DNA of 64,000 nt from Halorussus halophilus (GTDB lineage: Archaea; Halobacteriota; Halobacteria; Halobacteriales; Haladaptataceae), in assembly GCF_008831545.1 (NCBI RefSeq), contig NZ_CP044523.1, positions 1,612,001 to 1,676,000 on the forward strand, read 5' to 3'. A program made the translations under genes and the position numbers. Position 1 is the first letter of the stretch. Every line of letters starts with the position of its first letter. The notes under the pieces are model-generated. The model ran no database searches, was not told where the DNA came from, and saw nothing but the letters and a program-made list of their open reading frames with translations. This document shows, piece after piece, positions 8,412 to 16,392 of this stretch.

Positions 8412-8733
8412 AAAATTACGATTGTACAGATTCTATTTTTCAGGAGTCGAACGTTACTGTTCGCTCTTTACGGTTCACGAGAAACGCCGATACTGTGACT
8501 TCCTCGAAAGCCCTCGCCCGATCGCGGTCGCTGGCGCGACATATCTGCGCCTCTCAGCACCCCTCGGCGCAGATAGGGGTCGTGCAGACGACCACGCCCA
8601 TTCGGGCGCGACCGGGCGACCCCTTTCAGACCCACCCGTGGTCTGATCTACCGAGCGTTGCCGTTGGAAAGCCTCACCGGGTGCTTCGAGTGGAAAGGCG
8701 ATCTGCACGCGACTGAAAAAATCGAATCTCCAG
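8412..8733. other. Intergenic region with GC-rich inverted repeats
   Basis: This gap of 322 bases lies between convergent genes. It contains a 10-base perfect inverted repeat, tatctgcgcc at 8542-8551 and ggcgcagata at 8566-8575. Other short GC-rich complementary pieces follow (gggcgcgaccgggcgacccc). No convincing coding frame was found on either strand. I have the impression of similar text between genes in other haloarchaea but cannot verify it. Confidence 0.55.
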
Positions 8734-9378
8734 TTACAACGGCGCGACCAAATCTTCGAGCGCCGCCTTCGGGTCGTCGGCTTTCGCCACGCCGCTGGCC
8801 AGCAGGACGCCCTTCGCGCCGAGTTCGCTGGCGGATGTGAGGTCTTCGCCCGTCGAAATACCCGCGCCACAGTACACGTCCACGGAGTCGTCCACTGCTT
8901 CGGCGGCCGCGACGGCGTCGGTCACGATTTCTGGGTCTGCCTTGCTGACCGGCGTTCCGGTGCCGATGAGTTCCGGCGGTTCGACGGCCACGGAGTCCGG
9001 GGCGAGCGCGGCGACTGCGCCGATTTGGGCGGGGTTGTTCGCGCAGACGCAGGTATCGAGGTCGGCACGCTCTGCCGCGTCAAGTGCGGCGTCGATGTCG
9101 GCGAGTTTGAGACGATTTTCCGAGTGGTTGAGCAGTGTGCCGGTCGCGCCCGCGTCGGCGGCCGCTTCGGCGAGCGTCGAACCGGTGTGACTGCCGTGTT
9201 CGACGCCGCTGACGTGCTGTGCCCACGTTTCGACGCCCGTCTCGGAGACGCGCTGGAGGTGGGCGGCCTGCGGTGCGACGGCGATGTCTGTCCCGGAGGC
9301 GTCGCTTACCTCGCGGGCGGCCGTTGCAATCTCGACTGGGTCACAAGGGTACGCTTTCAGGTTGACGAGAACGAACAT
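8734..9378 (-). CDS. tpiA: Triose-phosphate isomerase
   Basis: A 214-residue archaeal-type (short) triose-phosphate isomerase interconverting glyceraldehyde 3-phosphate and dihydroxyacetone phosphate. The N-terminal LVNLKAYP supplies the catalytic Lys, the catalytic His is in LLNHSENR (about residue 84), the Glu is in [11 protein letters not shown] (about 133), and the phosphate loop is in [11 protein letters not shown]. Length matches the archaeal tetrameric form. It is a single gene; aldolase and FBPase genes of the same pathway lie at 57.2-58.9 kb. Confidence 0.95.
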   Translation of the reverse strand: MFVLVNLKAYPCDPVEIATAAREVSDASGTDIAVAPQAAHLQRVSETGVETWAQHVSGVEHGSHTGSTLAEAAADAGATGTLLNHSENRLKLADIDAALDAAERADLDTCVCANNPAQIGAVAALAPDSVAVEPPELIGTGTPVSKADPEIVTDAVAAAEAVDDSVDVYCGAGISTGEDLTSASELGAKGVLLASGVAKADDPKAALEDLVAPL

Positions 9379-9454
9379 ACCGAATTCGACCGGCGGGCGC
9401 GACTAATAGGTTGCGAGATGACTCATCGCTCGTTCTCGAAGCCGACGAGTCAGT

Positions 9455-10132
9455 TTATCCGTCGTCTTCGTCGTCGGGGTCCGGTTCTAGCTTGCTCGTC
9501 AGATACTCGTCGATGACCTCGCGGTGGGCGCGGCGCAGTCGCTCAGAAGCGGCCTGTCGAGAGATGTCGAGTCTGTCGGCGACCGACTCTAAGGTCGTGT
9601 CGCGGGGCACGTCGTAGTGGCCCATCTCGTGGGCCGCTTGGAGAATCTCGTACTGTTCGTCGGTGAGTTCGTGGGGGCTCTCCGAGTCGGCGTCGAGACT
9701 GTGAATGTCGAGCAGTTCTGGTTCGAACTCGTACTCCCCAAGCATCTCGTAGGCATCAGCGAAGTCCTTTCGGTCCGGGAATCTGAGCAGTAACCGCCAC
9801 GCCTCGTCGTGTCCTTGCACTTCGAGGATGGTCCCGTCCTTCTCGAAGACGATTTCGGCGAGAACGTGGAGTCCGTTGGTGAAGGCCAACTTGTAGAGGA
9901 AGGCATCTTCCTCTTCGTCTACTTTTCGCACCTCCCCCGCAGAGGAGTCGGCCTGCAAGGCGCGCTCTATCTCGTCTTCCGACGCGCCTGAAACCCAGAC
10001 GAACGGCATCACCTCGCCTTGTTCCGTGCCGACGATGTGTTCCATTCGAATCTCCAATTCGGGAAGTGTCTCGAACGTCTCGTGGAGGGCGGTCTTCTCG
10101 GCGGGGACAGAAATTTCCGCGACCGTCGTCAT
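9455..10132 (-). CDS. Bat-type helix-turn-helix regulator
   Basis: A 225-residue protein. The first 150 residues form the sensor-like alpha/beta domain found in bacterio-opsin-activator relatives. The C-terminal HTH_10 domain (ELTDEQYEILQAAHEMGHYDVPRDTTLESVADRLDIS in the family pattern) should bind DNA. It is transcribed alone, on the same strand as tpiA and aMBF1. The signal it senses and its targets are unknown. Confidence 0.85.
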   Translation of the reverse strand: MTTVAEISVPAEKTALHETFETLPELEIRMEHIVGTEQGEVMPFVWVSGASEDEIERALQADSSAGEVRKVDEEEDAFLYKLAFTNGLHVLAEIVFEKDGTILEVQGHDEAWRLLLRFPDRKDFADAYEMLGEYEFEPELLDIHSLDADSESPHELTDEQYEILQAAHEMGHYDVPRDTTLESVADRLDISRQAASERLRRAHREVIDEYLTSKLEPDPDDEDDG

Positions 10133-10184
10133 AGTAGATACTACTTGCGAGTCCGACCGACAAAATTCTACCCCCCGCGGCAGT

Positions 10185-10718
10185 TCAGTCCTTGCGTTTT
10201 ACCACGTCGCCGAGGGTCGTTCCATCCGTGGAACTACCGCCGTTCCACTCCTCGTCGTCCGAGGAACCACCCATCGTCAGCGAGATGTCGAGTTCGCTTT
10301 CGAGTTTCCGCTGTACGTCGTCGCTCGGCAGGATGTCGCCGCGCTCTATCTTGCGGATGAGACTCGCCTTCTCGTTGAGTTCGTTGGCGAGTTCTTCCTG
10401 ACTCAACCCCGCGCTCTCGCGGGCGTTGCGGACCCGGTCGTCGTAGTCTTGGGCGATTTCGTCCATGTCGTCGAACATGTCCGACCGCCGCGAGCGCGAC
10501 GAGGAACTGGACGAAGATGACGATGCGGACGACCCCGACGACTGACTCGACGACGAGGACGACGAAGTCGAGTACTTCGTGGAAGTCGAACTCGACTCCT
10601 GGGTCTTGACCTCGGTCCCGAAGTCGGCACAGTTGTCACACACGTCCAACTCGGCTCCTTCGACCTTGATGGTCTTCGGGGAACCCGTCTCGGCACCGCA
10701 CATCTCACACTGAACCAT
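10185..10718 (-). CDS. mbf1: Multiprotein bridging factor aMBF1
   Basis: A 177-residue archaeal MBF1. The N-terminal zinc ribbon has CEMCG and CDNC pairs, and the C-terminal Cro-type HTH covers about residues 95-160 (ESAGLSQEELANELNEKASL, then RKIERGDILP). The two are joined by a linker of about 40 residues that is mostly serine. The start is set at MVQCEMCG because the reading upstream lacks family similarity. In archaea this factor is associated with transcription initiation or ribosomes. Confidence 0.9.
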   Translation of the reverse strand: MVQCEMCGAETGSPKTIKVEGAELDVCDNCADFGTEVKTQESSSTSTKYSTSSSSSSSQSSGSSASSSSSSSSSRSRRSDMFDDMDEIAQDYDDRVRNARESAGLSQEELANELNEKASLIRKIERGDILPSDDVQRKLESELDISLTMGGSSDDEEWNGGSSTDGTTLGDVVKRKD

Positions 10719-10826
10719 ACCCTTTCGTAGTCCTGGGGTGGCCTTAAACTCCACGCTGGTCTTTCACATTCACCCACGTCCGCTGGTTCCACCCACACGC
10801 AAAGTCACACACCCATCGTCGCACGG

Positions 10827-11081
10827 TTACGGCAGTAACTCCTCGTCTCGCTGGTCGCGGATGAATCCGAACCCGGACTTGACCTCGTCGTGGCGCTCGA
10901 AGAACTGAAGGAGTCGCCGACACTTCTCGCGTGGCAGTCGCGCCTCGCGACTCAACTCGAACAGCGAATCGACTTCCTCGGCGACTTCGAGGAACTCCTC
11001 GGCAGTAATGTGGCTGTTCTCCGGAAGTAGCTCTTCGAGTTCGACGTTGATTCCCGATTCGCCCGGTCGTTTGTCGGTCAT
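10827..11081 (-). CDS. Conserved haloarchaeal hypothetical protein
   Basis: An 84-residue, highly acidic, helical protein (LEELLPENSHITAEEFLEVA, LPREKCRRLLQFFERHDEV). No motif, membrane segment or zinc site is visible. Upstream is a pair of 8-base inverted repeats, tacctaac and gttaggta, about 30 bases apart around the expected promoter (11108-11148), which may be an operator. Function unknown. Confidence 0.65.
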   Translation of the reverse strand: MTDKRPGESGINVELEELLPENSHITAEEFLEVAEEVDSLFELSREARLPREKCRRLLQFFERHDEVKSGFGFIRDQRDEELLP

Positions 11082-11181
11082 GTTACTGCCTCTCGATTCG
11101 TTTCGACTACCTAACCGCTGAAAAACCTATCTACTAGTTAGTTAGGTATCAGGAACCGGGTGTCGGAAATCAGTTGGTCGG

Positions 11182-11784
11182 TCACGCTAGCGCGCGCCAC
11201 GAGTAGTAGAACCGCTGGAGTGCGGTGACGTGGCCGACGACGGCGAAGACGACGAGCAACCACCCGACGACGGTGAAACCTGCAAGTTCGGTCGTCACGA
11301 CTGCCGCGAGGACGCCGGTCACGCCGATGAGTGCTAATCTGTCGGCGCGCCCGAGCAGACCGCCGTACACCCTATCGAGTCCGACCGCTTGCGCCTGCGT
11401 CCCCAGATACGAGGTCATCAGCACGCCCGTCACTGCTGCCAATCCGAGCGCGTAGCGACCGATTCCGGCGGCGAGACCGGCGATGACGACGATGTCGGCG
11501 TAGCGGTCGAGTACGTGGTCCAGCAGGTCGCCCGCCTTCGAATCCGTGCCGAGTTCGCGCGCTAGCGCGCCGTCAAGCAGGTCGAGCCACCCGTTCAGAA
11601 AGACGAGCAGCGCACCCGCGAGGTAGCCGACGGGCGTGTTCAGGTAGAACGCACCGCCAGCGCCGCCCGCGAGGACGAACGCGACGACGCTCACGGCGTC
11701 CGGCGTCAGACCTAGTCGCGTCGAGAGCGAGACGAACGGTTCGAGCGCCCTGTCTGCGACCGGGCGCAGTTGGTCCAGCGTCAT
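11182..11784 (-). CDS. CDP-alcohol phosphatidyltransferase family protein
   Basis: A 200-residue integral membrane enzyme. The family signature D-x2-D-G-x2-A-R-x8-G-x3-D-x3-D is intact in LDLLDGALAREL through AGDLLDHVLDRYAD (about residues 69-98). About five to six membrane helices follow the usual layout. Family members transfer a phosphoalcohol to a CDP-activated lipid; in archaea the products are archaetidyl lipids, but the alcohol here is not determined. The start codon overlaps the stop of the adenylate-kinase-like gene, the third member of this operon. Confidence 0.85.
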   Translation of the reverse strand: MTLDQLRPVADRALEPFVSLSTRLGLTPDAVSVVAFVLAGGAGGAFYLNTPVGYLAGALLVFLNGWLDLLDGALARELGTDSKAGDLLDHVLDRYADIVVIAGLAAGIGRYALGLAAVTGVLMTSYLGTQAQAVGLDRVYGGLLGRADRLALIGVTGVLAAVVTTELAGFTVVGWLLVVFAVVGHVTALQRFYYSWRALA

Positions 11785-12305
11785 AGGTAGTCCAGGTACT
11801 CTACGTCGCCAGCACTCGGTTCTCGCTTGCCCGCGATTACGGCCGCGATTTCGTCGGCGACTGCCTCGGGCGTGCGGTCTGTCGTCTCGATTTCGTAGAC
11901 GTTCTCGATACCGTGTTCGGCGACTGCTTCCGAGAGAATCACGTCGAGGGCTTCGCTCTCAGCGTTTTCTTTGGCTTTCGCCTCGTTCTCGCCGCGTTCG
12001 GTCAGCCTGCGTTCCAACTCCTCGGGGTGACAGCGCAGGACGACCACTTTGTCAGCTTCGAAGTTGTGCGCGAGGTGCGACTCCACGAGCAGGTTCTGGT
12101 CGTCCTCCTCGCCGTCTCGCCCGTCCAATCTCTCACGAATCGCGTCGAAGTCCGCGACCAAACTGTCTCGTTCGGTGTCGCGTTCTTCCCACAAATCCTC
12201 GTCCCGAATCAGGTCGTTGAGGTGGACGACTTCGAAGTCGGTGTCGAGTGCTTTGACCGCGCTCGTCTTACCTGTTCCGGGCGTGCCGGTGACGACGACT
12301 CGCAT
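11781..12305 (-). CDS. Adenylate kinase family protein (Fap7/AK6-like)
   Basis: A 174-residue P-loop nucleoside monophosphate kinase. The Walker A motif TGTPGTGKTSA begins at residue 6, and a short lid-like segment RCHPEELERRLTERG follows at about 107. It resembles the AK6/Fap7 group, implicated in small-ribosomal-subunit maturation in eukaryotes and archaea. The ATG at 12305 overlaps the hisC stop (ATGA), which fixes the start, and its own stop overlaps the next gene. Confidence 0.85.
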   Translation of the reverse strand: MRVVVTGTPGTGKTSAVKALDTDFEVVHLNDLIRDEDLWEERDTERDSLVADFDAIRERLDGRDGEEDDQNLLVESHLAHNFEADKVVVLRCHPEELERRLTERGENEAKAKENAESEALDVILSEAVAEHGIENVYEIETTDRTPEAVADEIAAVIAGKREPSAGDVEYLDYL

Positions 12306-13375
12306 CAGTGTAGCACCTCGTTGACTTGTGCGACTGCTCGTTTCGTCTCTTCTTTCGTGCCGCAGGTGATTCGCACGCACTCGGGAAGCCCGAAACTCGA
12401 ACAGTCACGGACGATGACGCCGCGGCGTTGGAGTTCGTCGGCGACCGCTTCGCCGTCACCGACTTCCGCGAGGACGAAGTTGCCGTGGCTCTCCCACGTC
12501 TGGGCGTCCAGAGTATCGTAGATGTACTCGCGCGCCCACGCCGCAGTTTCGACCGTCCGCTCTGCGTGTTCGTCGTCGTCCATCGCGGCGAGTCCGGCGC
12601 GACACGCGATTTCGCTCGCGGCGAAGGGCGTGTTCACGCGAGCGTAGGCGTCGGCCCACTCTTCGGGAACGATGCCGTAGCCGAGTCTGACCCCCGCGAG
12701 GCCGTACACCTTCGAGAAGGTTCGCAGGACCGCAACGTCGTCACGCGTTTCGAGGAGGGAGACCGCGCTCTCGCCGTCGGCGAACTCGCCGTAGGCTTCG
12801 TCCACGAGGACGAGCGTCTGGTCGTCGGTCTCGTCGGCGATTTCCGCCACGGCGTCGAGCGAGAAGCGACCGCCGGAGGGGTTGTGCGGACTCGTGAGGT
12901 AGACGATTCGCTCGCCCTCGTAGTCGCTCAGCACAGTTTCGGCGTCGAGTGCGAAATCTCGCGCTTTCGAGATGCCGTACCGCGCTACTTCGCCGTGGTG
13001 GAATCGCGCGCTCATTCCGTAGTAGGCGAACCCCGGTTCGGGCACCAGCACCGTGTCGCCGGGTTCGAGCATCGCGCGAGCGAGGTAGTCGAGGACGCCG
13101 TCGCCGCCGTTGCCGAGCCAGATTTGTTTAGGTGAGACCGACCAGCGGTCGGCCAGTTTCTCGGTCAAGTCGGCGTGGGACGCCTTCGGATACGAGTTGG
13201 CCGACCCGGCGGCGTCACGAATTGCCGTCACGGCGGCGGGACTCGGCCCGAATGGGTTCTCGTTCGAGGCGAGTTTCACGAGGTCGTCGGGGTCCAACCC
13301 GAGTTCGCGAGCGACCTCCTCGATGCCTCGTCCGGCCTGATACACCGTGTGCGCGGAGAGGTCCCGTGGTTCCAT
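12305..13375 (-). CDS. hisC: Histidinol-phosphate aminotransferase
   Basis: A 356-residue fold-type I PLP aminotransferase of histidine biosynthesis. The motif KLASNENPFGPSP near the start, LTSPHNPSGG (about 160) and the PLP lysine in RTFSKVYGLAGVRLGY (about 220) are all present. The ATG at 13375 follows a good TATA box by 23-30 bases. A much longer in-frame reading upstream overlaps the Gln-rich gene and is spurious. It leads a three-gene overlapping operon whose other members are not histidine genes. Confidence 0.93.
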   Translation of the reverse strand: MEPRDLSAHTVYQAGRGIEEVARELGLDPDDLVKLASNENPFGPSPAAVTAIRDAAGSANSYPKASHADLTEKLADRWSVSPKQIWLGNGGDGVLDYLARAMLEPGDTVLVPEPGFAYYGMSARFHHGEVARYGISKARDFALDAETVLSDYEGERIVYLTSPHNPSGGRFSLDAVAEIADETDDQTLVLVDEAYGEFADGESAVSLLETRDDVAVLRTFSKVYGLAGVRLGYGIVPEEWADAYARVNTPFAASEIACRAGLAAMDDDEHAERTVETAAWAREYIYDTLDAQTWESHGNFVLAEVGDGEAVADELQRRGVIVRDCSSFGLPECVRITCGTKEETKRAVAQVNEVLH

Positions 13376-13397
13376 ATCCGAGAGGTGTGGGCGGCGT

Positions 13398-13405
13398 ACC
13401 TTAAG
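13398..13405 (-). promoter_or_regulatory. Probable TATA box of the hisC operon
   Basis: On the minus strand cttaaggt lies 23-30 bases before the hisC ATG. The spacing and sequence fit a haloarchaeal TATA element and a leaderless or very short-leader transcript. Confidence 0.5.
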
Positions 13406-13519
13406 CGTGCTTACCTCCGGCAACGGGTGGTTCGTCGGAGTGCAGTCACGTGATTGTCCTGTCAAAACGAAGCCAGCAGGGCTAAGGAAAGTCGTGCCGA
13501 CCCGATTGTCGGGGAAATC

Positions 13520-14305
13520 ATGCCGCGCTACAATCGCAACCAGTGGGAGATGCAGGGGAGTCAGCAACCGCAACAGTCCGGTCAGCAGGACCCGAGCCAA
13601 CAGCAGTGGAGCCAGCAGGACCCAAGCCAACAGCAGTGGAGACAGCAAGGGTCCCAGAAGCGATACCAGCAGGAACGACAGCAACGCCAACAGTCCCAGC
13701 AAATCGGTCAACAGCAGCCACAACGCGGAGTCGGGCAGCAACAGCCGCAGTACCAGCAAGGGCAACAACCGCAGTCGCAACACCAGCAGCCACAGCAGAG
13801 TCAGCAGGCACAACAGCGTCAGCAGCCACAGCAGTATCAACAGGGCCAGTCTCAACAGCACCAGCAGGGCCAACACGAACAGCAGCCACAGTACCAGCAG
13901 GGCGAGCGGGAGCAGTCACAGCAACGCCAGCAACCGCAGTATCAGCAACCACAACACCAGCAGAGCCAACACCAATCCGAGTACCAGCGGAGCCAACAGC
14001 AATCCGAATACCAACAGCCACAACGAGGACAGACCTCCCAGCAAAGCCAGTCCCATCGGCAGTCTCAGCAGGGCCAATCGTCTCGACAAAGTCGCTACCA
14101 GCGGCAACAGTCCTCGAAGTTCGGCGAGCAGGGACAGCGACACCAACAGTCCGGTTCTCGCGGGCAAGTCACCGAACAAGGGCCGGACCGCCAAGACCAA
14201 TCGCGTGGGGAGCAGTACGAGTCCGAGAGCCACCAACAGAGCGACGAACAGCAGTTGTACGGCGGGCCTCGTGAAGAACGAGAACACCGGCAGACGCCGT
14301 TCTGA
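13520..14305 (+). CDS. Gln-rich low-complexity protein
   Basis: A 261-residue protein that begins MPRYNRNQWEM and then consists almost wholly of glutamine with Ser, Pro, Tyr, Arg, His and Gly in short QQ-rich units. There is no signal peptide or membrane segment. Composition resembles intrinsically disordered, prion-like or aggregation-prone tracts and is the opposite of the acidic haloarchaeal norm. The ATG at 13520 is chosen over a GTG at 13454 because the upstream stretch lacks this composition. Codons vary between caa and cag across the tract, so it is not a simple DNA microsatellite. Function unknown. Confidence 0.7.
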   Translation: MPRYNRNQWEMQGSQQPQQSGQQDPSQQQWSQQDPSQQQWRQQGSQKRYQQERQQRQQSQQIGQQQPQRGVGQQQPQYQQGQQPQSQHQQPQQSQQAQQRQQPQQYQQGQSQQHQQGQHEQQPQYQQGEREQSQQRQQPQYQQPQHQQSQHQSEYQRSQQQSEYQQPQRGQTSQQSQSHRQSQQGQSSRQSRYQRQQSSKFGEQGQRHQQSGSRGQVTEQGPDRQDQSRGEQYESESHQQSDEQQLYGGPREEREHRQTPF

Positions 14306-14386
14306 CGCCGCAAGAGTAACACGTTTTCGAGCGAGCAACACCGGGTCGGCCAGCATTCTCTTGGTCGTGTCTGGCGTCCCCGTTCT

Positions 14387-15346
14387 ATGGCCGAACTCGG
14401 CTACACGCTCTCCAGTGAAGAACACGGCCCGAACGCGCTCGTTGACCACGCCGTCCGCGCCGAGGAGACGGGATTCGACTTCGTCTCCGCGTCCGACCAC
14501 TTCCACCCGTGGGTGAGCCAACAGGGCGAATCGCCGTTCGTCTGGACGACGCTCGGCGGGGTTGCCCGCGCGACCAGCGACGTGGGAGTCGGCGTCGGTG
14601 TGACGTGCCCGACGATGCGAATCCATCCTGCAATCGTCGCGCAGGCCAGTGCCACCGCCGCGACGATGCTGGAAGCCGACGACCGAGAGTTCTTCTTCGG
14701 CGTCGGAACCGGCGAGGCACTCAACGAACACATCTTGGGCGACCACTGGCCAGAACACTCGGTTCGCCTCGAAATGCTCGAAGAAGCAGTCGAAGTCATC
14801 CGGAAACTCTGGGATGGCGGCCAGACGAGTCACTACGGGGACCACTACACCGTCGAGGACGCCACACTGTTTACGCTCCCGGACGAACTACCGCCGATTT
14901 GCGTCTCCGCGTACGGGGAGAACGCCGCACAGGCCGCCGCCGAGTTCGGCGACGGGTTCTGGTCGGTCGGCCCGCAGGACGTGGTGGGGACGTTTGAGGA
15001 AGCGGGCGGTGAGGGCCCGAAGATTAGCCAGATGACCGTCTGCTACGCCGACGAGAAGGAGGACGCGGTCGAAACTGCACACGAGTGGTGGCCGAACAGC
15101 GCGCTCACCGGCGAACTGAGTTCCCTCTTGCCGACGCCGACCCACTTCGAGCAAGCCTGCCAGATGGTCACGAAAGACGACATCCGGGAAGGGTCCATCG
15201 TCACCGACCCCGACCCGCAGACCCACGTCGAGAACATCGAGAAGTTCGTCGGGGAGGGCTACGACCACGTCTACGTCCACCAAGTCGGTCCGAACCAAGA
15301 CGAGTTCTTCGAGTTCTACGAAGACGAGGTACTTCCGGCTTTCTGA
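14387..15346 (+). CDS. F420-dependent LLM-class oxidoreductase (TIGR03557 family)
   Basis: A 319-residue TIM-barrel protein of the luciferase-like F420-dependent family. The N-terminal FVSASDHFHPW, the segment GVGTGEALNEH and PPICVSAYGENAAQAAAEFGD are those of the G6PDH-like TIGR03557 subgroup. It should bind coenzyme F420; the substrate is not predictable. It is a single gene directly after the Gln-rich gene. Confidence 0.88.
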   Translation: MAELGYTLSSEEHGPNALVDHAVRAEETGFDFVSASDHFHPWVSQQGESPFVWTTLGGVARATSDVGVGVGVTCPTMRIHPAIVAQASATAATMLEADDREFFFGVGTGEALNEHILGDHWPEHSVRLEMLEEAVEVIRKLWDGGQTSHYGDHYTVEDATLFTLPDELPPICVSAYGENAAQAAAEFGDGFWSVGPQDVVGTFEEAGGEGPKISQMTVCYADEKEDAVETAHEWWPNSALTGELSSLLPTPTHFEQACQMVTKDDIREGSIVTDPDPQTHVENIEKFVGEGYDHVYVHQVGPNQDEFFEFYEDEVLPAF

Positions 15347-15430
15347 CCCACCGAGTCCGTCACTGTTTTCCCCGTGGGAACTCACTCCTATCACGAATCG
15401 AGGCCACGAGTCCGGCCTTCGGGAGTACCG

Positions 15431-15802
15431 ATGTCAGAGAACTCTCTACTGGAATCGCCCGACGACCCCGACGAGGAAGAACCGCCACTGAGTGAGTTGC
15501 TCGACGCGCTCGCCGACCGGCGACGACGGCGCGTGCTACGACTCGTGTCGGACCACCAGACGCCACTCGCCCTGAGTGACCTCGCCGACGAAGTCGCCGC
15601 CGCCGAACACGACTGTCTGTTTACCGATATTTCAGAACACACCGTCAAACGGACGTACACGTCGTTGTACCACTCACACGTGCCGAAACTGGCAGTAGTG
15701 GGGCTACTCGAATACGACCAAGACGTAGATGCCGTCGCGCCCGGCCACAACGTCGAGATGGCGCGACCGTACCTCGACCTCGCCGCCGAAATCGAGGACT
15801 AA
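15431..15802 (+). CDS. DUF7344 domain winged-helix protein
   Basis: A 123-residue protein consisting of one DUF7344 domain (ELLDALADRRRRRVLRLV, then SLYHSHVPKLAVVGLLEYD). The start is the ATG at 15431, where homology begins. It lacks the membrane helices of the related protein at 7465. Its stop overlaps convergently with the end of the membrane protein gene at 15799. Probably a transcription regulator, by fold only. Confidence 0.8.
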   Translation: MSENSLLESPDDPDEEEPPLSELLDALADRRRRRVLRLVSDHQTPLALSDLADEVAAAEHDCLFTDISEHTVKRTYTSLYHSHVPKLAVVGLLEYDQDVDAVAPGHNVEMARPYLDLAAEIED

Positions 15803-16392
15803 ATCGGACAGCCCCGAATCTCGCCGCCACGCATTCCCTCTGCGACCCAGTAAATCGAGAGTAGTAGCACGACCAGTGCCAACAACGAGAACTCGACGCC
15901 GTCGAGCGGGAGGAGCGTCCCAGCGCCTGCGACACCCACGAGCGAGAGGACGCCCGCGAGGATGGCCGACCCGCAGGCCGCACAGCCAGCACCGAGCGCG
16001 CCCAGCGCGAGACCGACCGCGCTCCCGCCGCTCTCGCTCATTCCGAAGCCATGCTCCTTGAAGTGATACACTACGAGTGCAGCGTCGATCCCTGCGAGTA
16101 CCGCGACGGCGAGGAGTATCGTCGCCGAGAACGGGCCGTAGTTCGTCCCGAGGAAGGGGAACAGACCGGTCAGAATCGTCACTCTGTCGCCGAGAGCGAG
16201 CGGGCCAGTGAGCGCGAACCGCGCCAACTCGAAGTTCTGCGAGACGACGAACGCCGACAGCGAGACGACCGTCGCGAGCACCGCGAGCGCGGCGTAGACG
16301 GGCGACTCCAACACGAGTCGGGTCGTGCGACCCATCAGTCGCCAGTCGTCCGCGTGGGTCGGAAGCCTGACTCGGAGTCTACCGACGCTCAT
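15799..16392 (-). CDS. Multi-pass membrane protein coupled to a DsbA-like lipoprotein
   Basis: A 197-residue protein with about four to five hydrophobic helices and a segment GAGCAACGSAI in which two cysteines are separated by two residues. The ATG overlaps the stop of the upstream thioredoxin-like gene (ATGA), so both are made together. A CxxC in the membrane beside an exported CxxC protein suggests a disulfide or electron relay across the membrane, but the family is not one I can name. Confidence 0.7.
   Translation of the reverse strand: MSVGRLRVRLPTHADDWRLMGRTTRLVLESPVYAALAVLATVVSLSAFVVSQNFELARFALTGPLALGDRVTILTGLFPFLGTNYGPFSATILLAVAVLAGIDAALVVYHFKEHGFGMSESGGSAVGLALGALGAGCAACGSAILAGVLSLVGVAGAGTLLPLDGVEFSLLALVVLLLSIYWVAEGMRGGEIRGCPI

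Noticed and set aside
12305-13876. Extended hisC reading with a Leu-rich N-terminus
   Set aside because: The Leu-rich head is the antisense of the Gln codons of the neighbouring gene; the hisC start and TATA box at 13375-13405 are clear.
13347-14516. Ser/Asn-rich plus-strand ORF of 389 codons
   Set aside because: It is the +1 frame of the Gln-rich gene (cag/caa read as agc/aac) and starts inside hisC; repeat composition explains its length.
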